From the NCBI RefSeq assembly GCF_018263855.1, contig NZ_CP073318.1, positions 7,564,001 through 7,628,000 of the forward strand: 64,000 nt of DNA. Direction: 5' to 3'. This DNA is from Kutzneria sp. CA-103260. GTDB lineage: Bacteria; Actinomycetota; Actinomycetes; Mycobacteriales; Pseudonocardiaceae. The notes under the pieces are model-generated. The model was given only the letters and a program-made list of their open reading frames with translations. It was not told the DNA's origin and ran no database searches. Positions 52,120-60,804 of the stretch are shown here, piece after piece; the stretch's first letter is position 1; the number at the start of each line of letters is the position of its first letter. The translations under genes were made by a program, and so were the position numbers.

Positions 52120-55086
52120 TCATCTTCCGCCGGTGGTGGTGGGGCTGGCGCTGGTGGTGCCGCCGCCGGCGGCGGTGAACTCCTTGGTGGCGTCGTCGAG
52201 GGCCTTGTAGGCGTTGCCGAGGGCCTGGAAGTCGCCGCTCTGTTGGGCGCTCTTGATGGCGGCGAGGGCGGCTTGGATGTCGGCGACGGCCTTGGCCATG
52301 TCGGGGCTGGTGGGCTGCCCGGTTGTGGTGGTGGGGCTGGTGCTGCTGCCGCCTGGGTTGCCGGTGTTGCCGCCGCCGGTGGCGGGGGTGGTGCCGCTGA
52401 GGGCTTGGTTGAGGGCGTCGGTGAAGGTGTTGGCGAAGCCGATGCCGTTGTTGTAGCTGACGAGCACCCGGGACAGCTGTGGGTAGGAGGTCTGGGAGTT
52501 GCTGGCCTGGCTCTGTTCGACGTAGACGGGTTCGACGTAGAGCAGGCCGCCACCGACGGGCAGGGTCAGCAGGTTGCCGTACTTGATGTTGGTTGTCTGC
52601 TGTCGGAACAGGTTGAGCTGGTTGCCGTTGGTGGTGATGAACTGGGTCTGCATCTGTTTGGGACCCGGTGTCTGGGTGTCCGTCGGCAACTTGAGCACGG
52701 TTATCTTGCCGTAGTTGGGTCCTGGGTCGGAGGCCACGGACACGTAGGCGGACATGAAGTCACGCCCGAGGAACACCAGTGGGCTGGTCAGCTGGAAGCT
52801 GGCGGAGCCGCCCCCGCCGGCGGCCGGGTTGCCGGACATCACGTAGTACGGCGGCTGCGGCGAGGTCTGCTGCTGGATGGCCTGCACGTTGGTGGGGTTG
52901 TCGACCGCGGTGGGGTCGCTGGGCACGCTCCAAAAACCCACGCTGGAGAAGAAGTTCTGCGGGTTGGTGACGTGGTATTTCGCGAGCAGTCCTCGCTGCA
53001 CCTTGAACAGGTCTTCCGGGTAGCGGAAGTGGGCGCGCAGCTCGGGACTGATGTCGCTGCTGGGCAGGACGGTGCCGGGGTAGACGGCTTCCCACGCCTT
53101 GAGCACCGGGTCGGTGTCGTCGACCGAGTAGAGCTTCACCTGACCGGTGTAGGCGTCCACTGTGGCCTTGACGGAGTTGCGGATGTAGCCGACGCCCTGG
53201 TTGGGCTGGCGCGGTCCGTTGCCGGTGGAGTTGAGCGAGTCGGAGGTGGCGTCGCCGAGCTGGGTCTGCTGCGAGTACGGGTAGTTGGTGAGCGTGGTGT
53301 ACCCGTCGACGATCCATTCGATGTTGCCGTCGACGACCGCCGGGTAGGGGTCGCTGTCGAGGGTGAGCCAGGGCGCGACGTTCTTCACCCGGTCGGCCGG
53401 GTCCCGGTAGTACATGATCTTCGAGTTGTCGGTGATGGCCGAGTTGAACAGGATGTTCCGCTCGCCGTAGTACGCCGCGAACACCAGGCGGTTGAACCAG
53501 TTGCCGATGGAGACGCCGCCGCTGCCCTGGTAGGTGTACTTGGTGACGTCGGTGTCGTATTCCTGGCCCTGGCTGGGATTCTGCCCGTCGGGCCCGCCGA
53601 CGATGGCGTAGTCGGTGGTGTCGCCCTGCAGCTCGCCGTAGTAGATGCGGGGCTGCTTGACGCTGATCGCGCCCTCGTTGACCTTGCCGTCGGTGTTGAG
53701 CTCGCTGACGGTGAAGTCGGGGTAGCCCTGGGAGTTGACGGTGCTGGCCTTGGCCGCGACGAAGCCGTTGCCGTGGGTGTAGACCAGGTGCTCGTTGATC
53801 CAGTTCTTCTGGCTGTCGGCCAGCCCGTTGGTGTTGATCTCGCGGGCGGCGACGATGTAGTCGCTGGTGACGCCGTTGACCGTGTAGCGGTCGATGTCCA
53901 GCTTCTGCGGGAAGTCGTAGAAGTTGCGGCCCTGCTTGAACTGCTTGAACGTCTGGTAGAGGGCGCTGGGGTCGAGCAGCCGGACGTTGGACACCGTCGG
54001 CACGTCGGACTTGATCTGGTCGGGCGTCGCGGTCGGCTGGTTGTTGTAGTCCTTGTAGCTGACCTTGTCGTCGCCCAGCCCGAAGGCGTCCTTGGTGGCC
54101 GCGATGTTGTACGAGATCGGCACGGCCTCCTTCTCGTTGGCGTTGGGCGCCACCGAGAACTGCTGGAGGACAGCGGGCCAGGCCACGCCGATCAGCAGGC
54201 TGGACAGCACCAGCAGCGCGGTGGCGATGGCCGGCAGCTGCAGGTTGCGCAGGAACGCGCCGGCGAAGAAGGCGGCCGCGCAGAACACGGCGATGCACAG
54301 CAGGATCAGCTTGGCCGGCATGACCGCGTTGAGCGCGGTGTAGTTGGCCCCGAAGGCCTGCGGGTTGCTCTGCGAGAACAGCAGGTCGTAGCGGTCGAAG
54401 TAGTAGGCGACCGCCTTGAACAGCACGAAGACGCCGGCGATCACGGACAGCTGGATGCGGGCCGGGCCGGACAGCTGGCCGCCGCGGCCGGCCAGCCGGA
54501 TGGCGCCGTACAGGTAGTGCGTGATCAGCGCGGCGAAGAAGGACAGCGCGGCCGCGACGAACAGCCAGTTCAGCACCCACTCGTAGAACGGCAGCGTGAA
54601 GACGAAGAAGCCGACGTCGATGCCGAAGATCGGGTCGGTCTTGCCGAAGCTGGTGCCGTGCAGGAACAGCTGCGCCTGCTGCCAGTCGTTGATGGCGGTG
54701 ACCGCGGACAGGAAGCCGATGACGGCCGGGATGCCCAGGCCGAACAGCTTGAGCCGGCGGCTGATGACCATGCGGTAGCGCGACACCGGGTCGTCCGGTC
54801 CGGACAGCGGCACGAACACCGGGCGGGTGCGGTAGGCGACCAGCAGGTTGGCCCACACCAGGCCGCCGACGACCAGGCCGACGACCAGGAACAGCACCAC
54901 CTGGGTGACCAGCTTGGTGGTGAACACCGACTGGAAGCCGACCTCGCCGTACCAGAGCCAGTCGATGTAGGTCGACAGCACCCGGGAGCTGAGGATCAGC
55001 CCGATCAGGACGATCACGCCGACGACGATCAGGATGCGGCTGCGTCGGGACAGCGTGGGTAGTCCGACGGGAGGCCGGTTTGCCAC
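52120..55086 (-). CDS. UPF0182 family large membrane protein
   Basis: A 988-residue protein with seven N-terminal TM helices (to about residue 315), then a large extracytoplasmic domain: KSDVPTVSNVRLLDPSALYQ, FYDFPQKLDIDRYTVNG, LVYTHGNGFVAAKASTVN, YRDPADRVKNVAPWL and YVEPVYVEQ. All are UPF0182 signatures. A low-complexity Pro/Thr/Gly stretch (GGGNTGNPGGSSTSPTTTTG) precedes the C-terminal helix. Counterpart of mycobacterial Rv3193c; function unknown. GTG start, AGGAG 9 bases upstream. Divergent from the PPA1309-like gene, as in relatives. Confidence 0.94.
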   Translation of the reverse strand: MANRPPVGLPTLSRRSRILIVVGVIVLIGLILSSRVLSTYIDWLWYGEVGFQSVFTTKLVTQVVLFLVVGLVVGGLVWANLLVAYRTRPVFVPLSGPDDPVSRYRMVISRRLKLFGLGIPAVIGFLSAVTAINDWQQAQLFLHGTSFGKTDPIFGIDVGFFVFTLPFYEWVLNWLFVAAALSFFAALITHYLYGAIRLAGRGGQLSGPARIQLSVIAGVFVLFKAVAYYFDRYDLLFSQSNPQAFGANYTALNAVMPAKLILLCIAVFCAAAFFAGAFLRNLQLPAIATALLVLSSLLIGVAWPAVLQQFSVAPNANEKEAVPISYNIAATKDAFGLGDDKVSYKDYNNQPTATPDQIKSDVPTVSNVRLLDPSALYQTFKQFKQGRNFYDFPQKLDIDRYTVNGVTSDYIVAAREINTNGLADSQKNWINEHLVYTHGNGFVAAKASTVNSQGYPDFTVSELNTDGKVNEGAISVKQPRIYYGELQGDTTDYAIVGGPDGQNPSQGQEYDTDVTKYTYQGSGGVSIGNWFNRLVFAAYYGERNILFNSAITDNSKIMYYRDPADRVKNVAPWLTLDSDPYPAVVDGNIEWIVDGYTTLTNYPYSQQTQLGDATSDSLNSTGNGPRQPNQGVGYIRNSVKATVDAYTGQVKLYSVDDTDPVLKAWEAVYPGTVLPSSDISPELRAHFRYPEDLFKVQRGLLAKYHVTNPQNFFSSVGFWSVPSDPTAVDNPTNVQAIQQQTSPQPPYYVMSGNPAAGGGGSASFQLTSPLVFLGRDFMSAYVSVASDPGPNYGKITVLKLPTDTQTPGPKQMQTQFITTNGNQLNLFRQQTTNIKYGNLLTLPVGGGLLYVEPVYVEQSQASNSQTSYPQLSRVLVSYNNGIGFANTFTDALNQALSGTTPATGGGNTGNPGGSSTSPTTTTGQPTSPDMAKAVADIQAALAAIKSAQQSGDFQALGNAYKALDDATKEFTAAGGGTTSASPTTTGGR

Positions 55087-55240
55087 GGGGCACGCTCCTA
55101 CGGTTGCGGTCGGCGTCTCGGGTCGCGGCCCGCTCGGGCCGTTCCACCTGTGACAACTCTACGGACGGTGTCCTGAGTTCCTCGGGCGGGACACCCGCGG
55201 GGCCGGGCGGTCATCGGAACTGTGGGGGTCGGATGGGACG

Positions 55241-55792
55241 ATGGGCGGCGTGCCTTCTGTTGACGACGCCGACGAGACCCGGCCGACGCTGCTGCCCGCT
55301 CTGGCCCGCGAGGTCGAGGAGTTCGTCTCGGCCGCCGGGTGGGATCAGGCGCCGCAGCTGTTCGCGCTGGTGCCGACCGCCGAGCTGATCGCTCAGCAGC
55401 CGGAGCTGCGCGCCCAGCTGGACCCGGCTGCCGCGCTCACGCCGATCGCCCAGGAGGAGCTGCCGGGCGAGGATCTCGGGGACGCGCTGGCCAGCATCGT
55501 GTGGCCGGACGCGGTGACCGGCTGCGCCGTGGCGCAGGAGATCGTCGTGCTGCCGCCGGACGCCGAGGCCGAGATCGAGGCCGTCACCGAGGACACCTCG
55601 GTGCTGCGCCGGGTCGCCGCCGAGCACCCGCAGCGCCGGGAGGCCCGGCTGGTCGCGGCCGTGCTGCGGGACGGCACCGCCGCCTGCGTGCTGCGGCTGC
55701 GCGGCGACCAGGACCGTCCCGACGAGATCGTCGAGCACCCGGAGCTGGCCCCCAACCTCACCGGCGCGCTGCTGCAGACCCTGCGGCCGTAG
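55241..55792 (+). CDS. PPA1309 family protein
   Basis: A 183-residue soluble acidic protein: LPALAREVEEFVSAAGWDQA, FALVPTAELIAQQPELRAQL, LASIVWPDAVTGCAVAQEIV and CVLRLRGDQDRPDEIVEHPE. This is the actinobacteria-only PPA1309 family, function unknown, always next to UPF0182 and the PDZ protein. Start either ATG 55241 or GTG 55250; neither has a decisive ribosome site. Confidence 0.9.
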   Translation: MGGVPSVDDADETRPTLLPALAREVEEFVSAAGWDQAPQLFALVPTAELIAQQPELRAQLDPAAALTPIAQEELPGEDLGDALASIVWPDAVTGCAVAQEIVVLPPDAEAEIEAVTEDTSVLRRVAAEHPQRREARLVAAVLRDGTAACVLRLRGDQDRPDEIVEHPELAPNLTGALLQTLRP

Positions 55793-55833
55793 CGCCCCGG
55801 CGAATGCCCCTTTCGGCATGCCGCGACCTCGCC

Positions 55834-55850
55834 GCGCGCGGAACGCGCGC
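55834..55850. terminator. Short GC hairpin between converging PPA1309-like and PDZ genes
   Basis: GCGCGCG-GAA-CGCGCGC, 7-bp stem, 42 bp past the PPA1309-like stop and just beyond the converging PDZ-gene stop. Likely bidirectional; no T run. Confidence 0.5.
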
Positions 55851-55857
55851 CACAAGC

Positions 55858-56952
55858 TCAGCAGCCGGGGGTGGGCTTTCCCGCCTTGAGGGCCTGCAGC
55901 GAGCTGACCGCGTCGGCCAGCGTCGTGACCTTGATCAGCTTCAGCCCGTCCGGGGCGTGCGCCTTGGCCTCGGCGCAGTTGTCGGCCGGCGCGAGGAACG
56001 CCGTCGCGCCCGCTTCCTTGGCCGCGATCATCTTGAACGGGATGCCGCCGATCGGCTTCACGTTGCCCTGGTCGTCGATCTCCCCGGTGCCGGCGATGTC
56101 GCCGCCGTTGTTCAGGTTGTCCGGGGTCAGCTTGTCGATGATGGTCAGCGCGAAGATCAGGCCGGCCGACGGCCCACCCACGTCGGCGAGGCTGATCTTG
56201 ACCTGGAACGGCACGTCCGGCCGGTCGATCGGGCCGATGCCCATAAAGCCCCAGGCCCGGTCGTCGCTGTGGCCGAGCGTGATCGTCGCGGTCTGCTCGG
56301 GCGAGGCGCCGTGCTGGAAGGTGACCGGCACGGCCTGGCCGGGCTTGGTGCTCTTGAGCGCGTCCTGCACCTGCTGCGAGGTGCTGACCTTGGTCCCGTT
56401 CACGGCCAGCAGCCGGTCGCCGGCGTTGAGCACGCCGGTCACGGGGCTGCCCTGGCTGATCGAGCCGACCAGCACCTTCATCGGGTAGCCGAGGTAGCGC
56501 AGCGCCGCGACCTGGGCGTTGGACTGCGAGTCGGTGAACTCCTGGACGTTCTGCTTCTGCACGTCCTGCTGCGACTCACCGGGCTTGAAATACTCCTCGC
56601 GCGGGGCCAGCGAGTAGCGGCCGGACGCCCACAGGCCGAGCGCGCCGAACAGAGTGATGCTGTCGGTCAGCGACACCGTGACCATCCGCAGCTCCCCCTT
56701 GGTGGGGAAGGTGTCCTGGCCCTGCACCGAGATCACCGTGGTGCCGTCGACGCTGCCCAGCGTGTTGAAGGTCGGGCCGGGGCCGATCGCGACATACGGG
56801 ATCGAGACCACGCCGCCGAGCAGACCGATGGCCGCCACGAGCACGAAGCTCCACACCAGTGTCCACGTGCGACGGGCGGGGCCGCCGCGGCGGGGACGTG
56901 GAGGCTGCGGCTCAGCGGTGTCCTGGTCGGGCCGCTCAGTTTGCTGGCTCAC
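55858..56952 (-). CDS. PDZ / Lon-like serine protease (YlbL family)
   Basis: A 364-residue protein with a cytoplasmic Pro/Arg-rich N-terminus and one TM helix (about 30-52), followed by a PDZ domain (LVGSISQGSPVTGVLNAGDR, LLAVNGTKVS) and a Lon-type (S16) protease domain. The catalytic Ser is in GGPSAGLIFALTI and the Lys in GGIPFKMIAAKEAG. Extracytoplasmic quality-control protease by family. Counterpart of Rv3194c. GTG start. Confidence 0.93.
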   Translation of the reverse strand: MSQQTERPDQDTAEPQPPRPRRGGPARRTWTLVWSFVLVAAIGLLGGVVSIPYVAIGPGPTFNTLGSVDGTTVISVQGQDTFPTKGELRMVTVSLTDSITLFGALGLWASGRYSLAPREEYFKPGESQQDVQKQNVQEFTDSQSNAQVAALRYLGYPMKVLVGSISQGSPVTGVLNAGDRLLAVNGTKVSTSQQVQDALKSTKPGQAVPVTFQHGASPEQTATITLGHSDDRAWGFMGIGPIDRPDVPFQVKISLADVGGPSAGLIFALTIIDKLTPDNLNNGGDIAGTGEIDDQGNVKPIGGIPFKMIAAKEAGATAFLAPADNCAEAKAHAPDGLKLIKVTTLADAVSSLQALKAGKPTPGC

Positions 56953-56999
56953 GACCCCAGAGGGTACGGGCTGTGCCTATGCCGCCCGTTCCGGGCGGG

Positions 57000-57143
57000 G
57001 CTCGGCCGCTCGTGACCGCTGCCTTCCCTGGCCGGATTTAACCCGCCGCATCGGCTTGAGTGGGTGGTTGAGTCGGGTGGCGGCGGGTGAAATCCGGCGA
57101 CGGTCCAGGCAGCGGCGCGGCCGAGCACTCTCCTGCGTTGGCG
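57000..57143 (+). repeat. Long inverted-repeat element, copy 1
   Basis: Core arms GCCGGATTTAACCCGCCGC (57031-57049) and GCGGCGGGTGAAATCCGGC (57080-57098) pair over 18 of 19 positions with a 30-base loop. Outer arms (GCTCGGCCGCTCG against CGCGGCCGAGC) extend the symmetry. The tail GCACTCTCCTGCGTTGG is shared with copy 3. It fills the gap between the divergent PDZ and metalloprotease genes; the only other content there is their promoters. Confidence 0.8.
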
Positions 57144-57240
57144 GCCGGACTCCTACCACCGACGCGGCCTTGATTCCGCTCGTGGCGGCGTTCGCCGAGC
57201 GCGCACAGCTTGGGTCTGGCCAGCCGCGTACCGTGGAGAC

Positions 57241-58584
57241 ATGACCGATCTGCCGTTCGGGTTCAATCCGTCACCGAACCCTGACGACCGCGGCGAGGGC
57301 TCCTCCTCCGGCGGCAACACACCGCCCGGGGGGATGCCGCCCGGGGGCGTCCCCTTCGACATGGGCCAGCTCGGCCAGATGCTCAGCCAACTGGGTCAGA
57401 TGCTCAGCCAGGCGCAGACATCGGGCAGTGGGCCGGTCAACTACGAGCTGGCCAAGCAGATCGCCATGCAGCAGCTGTCCCAGTCCGGCGGCAGCGCCGG
57501 CGGCGAGCAGTCCGGGGCCGTGGCCGACGCCGTGCACCTGGCCGAGATGTGGCTGGACCCGGTGACCACGCTGCCGGCCGGCGCGCGGATCGGCAAGGCC
57601 TGGTCGGCCGTGGACTGGGTGAACGAGACGCTGTCCACCTGGCAGCGGCTGTTCGACCCGGTCGCGCAGCGGGTGTCCGGCGCGTGGGTGGAGGCCCTGC
57701 CCGAGGAGGCCAAGGCCGCGGCCGGCCCGATGCTGGCGATGGTCGGCCAGATGGGCGGCATGGCGTTCGGCTCCCAGCTCGGCAGCGCGCTGGCGCAGCT
57801 GGCGTCCGAGGTCCTCACCTCGACCGAGGTCGGCCTGCCGCTGGGCCCCGAGGGCACCGCCGCGCTGCTGCCGGCCAACATCGAGAAGTTCACCGGCGGC
57901 CTGGAGCGGCCGGCCAGCGAGGTGATGGTCTTCCTGGCCGCCCGCGAGGCCGCTCACCAGCGGCTGTTCGCGCACGTGCCGTGGCTGCGGCAGCGGCTGC
58001 TCGCCACCGTCGAGGAGTTCGCCCGCGGCATCAAGGTCGACACCTCCGCGCTGGAGCAGCTGGCCACGCAGGTCGACCCCAGCAACCCGGCGAGCATCGA
58101 GGAGGCCATGCGGTCCGGCCTGCTCGAACCGCAGACCACCCCCGAGCAGAAGGCCGCCCTCACCCGGCTCGAGACCCTGTTGGCCCTGGTCGAGGGCTGG
58201 GTCGACGTGGTCGTCGCCGACGCCGTCGGCGAGCGGCTGCCCGGCGCCGAGGCGCTGCGGGAGACGCTGCGCCGCCGCCGGGCGTCCGGCGGGCCGGCCG
58301 AGCAGACCTTCGCCACCCTCGTCGGCCTCGAACTGCGCCCCCGCCGGCTGCGCGCCGCCTCCGCGCTGTGGCGTCTGGTCGGCGACCAGCACGGCATCGA
58401 GCGCCGGGACGGGCTGTGGGCCCACCGCGACCTCATTCCGACCGGCGAGGACCTCGACGACCCCATGGAGTTCGCCGAGCGCATGGGCGGCGGCGCCGAG
58501 CTGGGCGACGACCCCATCGCCGAGCTCGAGCGCACCGAGCGTGAAGAGAAGGAACGCGGGGAGAACGGCCCCCAGCAGGACTGA
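57241..58584 (+). CDS. Zinc-dependent metalloprotease-like protein (TIGR03624 family)
   Basis: A 447-residue protein. It has a Gly/Pro/Ser-rich N-terminus with the near-duplicated run GQLGQMLSQLGQMLSQ, then the family core: AWSAVDWVNETLSTWQRLFD, GAWVEALPEEAKAA, MGGMAFGSQLGSALAQLASE, LAAREAAHQRLFAHVPWLRQ, GWVDVVVADAVGERLPGAEA and an acidic C-terminus. The E-A-A-H segment is the proposed metal site. Counterpart of Rv3195. Start ATG 57241. Confidence 0.9.
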   Translation: MTDLPFGFNPSPNPDDRGEGSSSGGNTPPGGMPPGGVPFDMGQLGQMLSQLGQMLSQAQTSGSGPVNYELAKQIAMQQLSQSGGSAGGEQSGAVADAVHLAEMWLDPVTTLPAGARIGKAWSAVDWVNETLSTWQRLFDPVAQRVSGAWVEALPEEAKAAAGPMLAMVGQMGGMAFGSQLGSALAQLASEVLTSTEVGLPLGPEGTAALLPANIEKFTGGLERPASEVMVFLAAREAAHQRLFAHVPWLRQRLLATVEEFARGIKVDTSALEQLATQVDPSNPASIEEAMRSGLLEPQTTPEQKAALTRLETLLALVEGWVDVVVADAVGERLPGAEALRETLRRRRASGGPAEQTFATLVGLELRPRRLRAASALWRLVGDQHGIERRDGLWAHRDLIPTGEDLDDPMEFAERMGGGAELGDDPIAELERTEREEKERGENGPQQD

Positions 58585-58593
58585 CTCATCCGC

Positions 58594-58623
58594 GCCGGCC
58601 GTCGTGTCCGCACGGCGGCCGGC
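58594..58623 (+). terminator. Terminator after the metalloprotease-like gene
   Basis: GCCGGCCGTCGTG / CACGGCGGCCGGC, 13-bp stem with one wobble pair and loop TCCG, 9 bp past the stop. The following 150 bp to the converging peptidase gene show no gene. Confidence 0.75.
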
Positions 58624-58781
58624 CTACGGGCAGCTTCGCCCCCACCGGCCTGAACTTCAGGTTGGCGGCCTGTGCGCCAGGAGGCACCGGTCTCGGGCCG
58701 CGGGGCCAGCGGGCTCGGCATCGAAGGCGTGCTGCCTGGCCGCTGGCGCCGCGAAGGCGGCCTTGGTGTCACCGGCCGTCG

Positions 58782-59315
58782 TCAGTCGTCCTCCTCGCTG
58801 ATGCCCCAGCCCGCGGCCGCCGACAGGCCCTCCAGGTAGCCGACCGCCCGGTCGGTCCGCGGGTAGTTCTGCACCAGCTTCCAGAAAGCGGGCCCGTGAC
58901 CGGGCACCAGCAGGTGCGTCAGCTCATGCACCAGCACGTAGTCGAGGACCCACGTCGGCACCTCGCGCAGCCGCTCACTCACTCGGATCGTGCCGTCCGC
59001 CGGCGTGCAGGACGCCCAGCGCGTCCGCATCGGCGGCACCCACCGCACGCTCTTGGGCACCGCCCGGTTGCCCAGATGTCGCGCCGACAGCTCGGCGCAC
59101 CTCGACAGCAGTGCCTCGTCCGACGTCCGGGCGGGCGCCCGGCGTCGGGTCTCGCTCCGTTGCAGGCGCGCGAGCATCTCAGCCACCCAGTGCTCCTCCT
59201 CGGCCCGAGTCATCTGGGCCGGGAGCAGCACGATGACCGTGTCACCCTCCCGATATGCCGTCACCGTGCGACGACGTCGCCGGCTGCGGCGAACCTCCAC
59301 CTGTGGATCAGCCAC
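58782..59315 (-). CDS. YgjP-like (DUF45) metallopeptidase
   Basis: A 177-residue protein with the zinc motif HELTHLLVPGHGPAFWKLV: H-E-x-x-H plus the third ligand His after seven residues, as in YgjP/SprT-like proteases. Before it is MRTRWASCTPADGTIRVSER, the conserved S-C substrate strand. The Arg-rich N-terminus (VRRSRRRRRTVTA) is usual. GTG start at 59315. Confidence 0.9.
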   Translation of the reverse strand: MADPQVEVRRSRRRRRTVTAYREGDTVIVLLPAQMTRAEEEHWVAEMLARLQRSETRRRAPARTSDEALLSRCAELSARHLGNRAVPKSVRWVPPMRTRWASCTPADGTIRVSERLREVPTWVLDYVLVHELTHLLVPGHGPAFWKLVQNYPRTDRAVGYLEGLSAAAGWGISEEDD

Positions 59316-59652
59316 GCGTTCACGGTAAGGCCAAGCACCGACAATTCACCCCGGGTCGTGTCGGTCCGCACTACGACCGGTCCGCGGATCCCTCTCCGGG
59401 GTGGTTCCCCGCCCTCGGCCGCGACCACCGACCGCGACCATGTTTGCGCTGCTGGGCTGGGCTGTTCGGGGTGTCGCGGCGATGCCGGACACCAACTCGG
59501 GTGGCCGTGTCAAGTGCCGTCAGCGAGCGGCGAACGCCGTCAAATAGCCCGAATCAGACGAACTGTCAATCGACCGATGGTGAACTGTGGACTGCCCGCC
59601 CGGCCGTGGACAGTCGGTTGGCGGTCGCCGGCGCCCCTGCCAGCCTGCATGC
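59316..59652. other. Intergenic stretch without a supported gene
   Basis: About 340 bp between the divergent peptidase gene and the ThiF-like gene. It becomes richer in A/T around 59520-59590 (AATAGCCCGAATCAGACG, then AACTGTCAATCG), which may hold the promoter of the ThiF-like gene. No coding signal or hairpin stands out. Confidence 0.6.
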
Positions 59653-60741
59653 ATGGACCAGACGCCGCTGGACGTGGCACAGCCGCACGTGGCATTGCCA
59701 CGTCGGCCCCGTGTGCTGCCGGGCCTCGCCGTGCTCCGGCGCGGCGACCACGAGCTGCAGATCGGCATCGACCCCCGGCACGGCGTGCTGCTCGACAACC
59801 TGTCCGGGGATCTGATCGACCTGCTGCCGGCGATGACCGGGGAGGCGACCCTGCCGGAGCTGCTGGACCGCTTCGCCGACGAGCGGTCCCGGCAGGCGGC
59901 AGTGGCGCTGCTGACCTCGCTGGCCGACGCCGGCCTGCTCGACGACGCCTCGCCCGACGGCGGCGGCCCGCAGATGCCGGCCCGGCTGTCGGCGGACGCG
60001 ACGGCATGGTCGCTGCGGACCGGCAACCCACGCCGGCGGCTGCCCTTCAACCGACAGCAGGCGGCGGTGGCCGTACGCGGCGAGGGCCGGCTGGGCGTGG
60101 CGATCGCGGGCCTGCTCGCGGCGGCCGGCGTCGGCTGGGTCGACTTCGACGCGGCCGGCCGGGTGCGGGCCGAGGACACCGGAACCGGATACCTGGACAC
60201 CGATGTCGACCTGCCCCGGCGGGAAGCCGGCATCGCCGCCATCCACCGGTCCGTCTGCACCGCCAAGACCGGCCGGCTGCCGCCGGCTCGCAAGCCGGAC
60301 CTGGCCGTGCTCACCGACGCGGTGGTGCCCGCGCCGGGCATGATCGCCGCACTGCAGGCCGAGGGCGTCCCCTACCTGCTCGTACGGATGCGGGACGGCA
60401 CCGGCGTCGTCGGCCCGCTGGTGGTGCCCGGCCGGACCAGCTGCCCGCACTGCATGGATCTGCACCGTCGCGACCTGGACCCGGCGTGGCCACTGCTGGC
60501 CCTGCAGCTCGCCGGCCGGCCGCAGGCGGCCGAGCTGGCCGCCACCCAGGCGACCGCCGGCTTCGCCGCCGAGCAGGCACTGCTGACGTTGGACTGGTGG
60601 CTGAGCGGTACGGGCGCGCCGACGCTGGGCAACGCCAGCCTGGAGATCGACACCGCCGCCGGCACGGTGCTCACCAAGCCGTGGCCGCCGCATCCGGACT
60701 GCCGCTGCGGCGCGGTCGGGCCCGAGGAGGCTAGCGTGTAG
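59653..60741 (+). CDS. Orphan TOMM leader-binding / ThiF-like protein
   Basis: A 362-residue protein of the actinobacterial group annotated as TOMM precursor leader peptide-binding or cyclodehydratase-like. The N-terminal half has a winged-helix, leader-binding-like part (LPRRPRVLPGLAVLRRGDHE). The C-terminal half is E1/ThiF-like, with a zinc site made by SCPHCMDLHRRDLDPAWPLL and CRCGA. No YcaO, dehydrogenase or precursor peptide gene is near, and a clear ATP-binding GxGxxG is missing. Likely counterpart of Rv3196; it sits directly before the AarF gene as in relatives. Confidence 0.78.
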   Translation: MDQTPLDVAQPHVALPRRPRVLPGLAVLRRGDHELQIGIDPRHGVLLDNLSGDLIDLLPAMTGEATLPELLDRFADERSRQAAVALLTSLADAGLLDDASPDGGGPQMPARLSADATAWSLRTGNPRRRLPFNRQQAAVAVRGEGRLGVAIAGLLAAAGVGWVDFDAAGRVRAEDTGTGYLDTDVDLPRREAGIAAIHRSVCTAKTGRLPPARKPDLAVLTDAVVPAPGMIAALQAEGVPYLLVRMRDGTGVVGPLVVPGRTSCPHCMDLHRRDLDPAWPLLALQLAGRPQAAELAATQATAGFAAEQALLTLDWWLSGTGAPTLGNASLEIDTAAGTVLTKPWPPHPDCRCGAVGPEEASV

Positions 60742-60804
60742 AGCGACAGCCGGGGTGGAGGAGATCACTCACGTCCACCCCCAGCTCAAGGGGAGAATCA
60801 CCGG

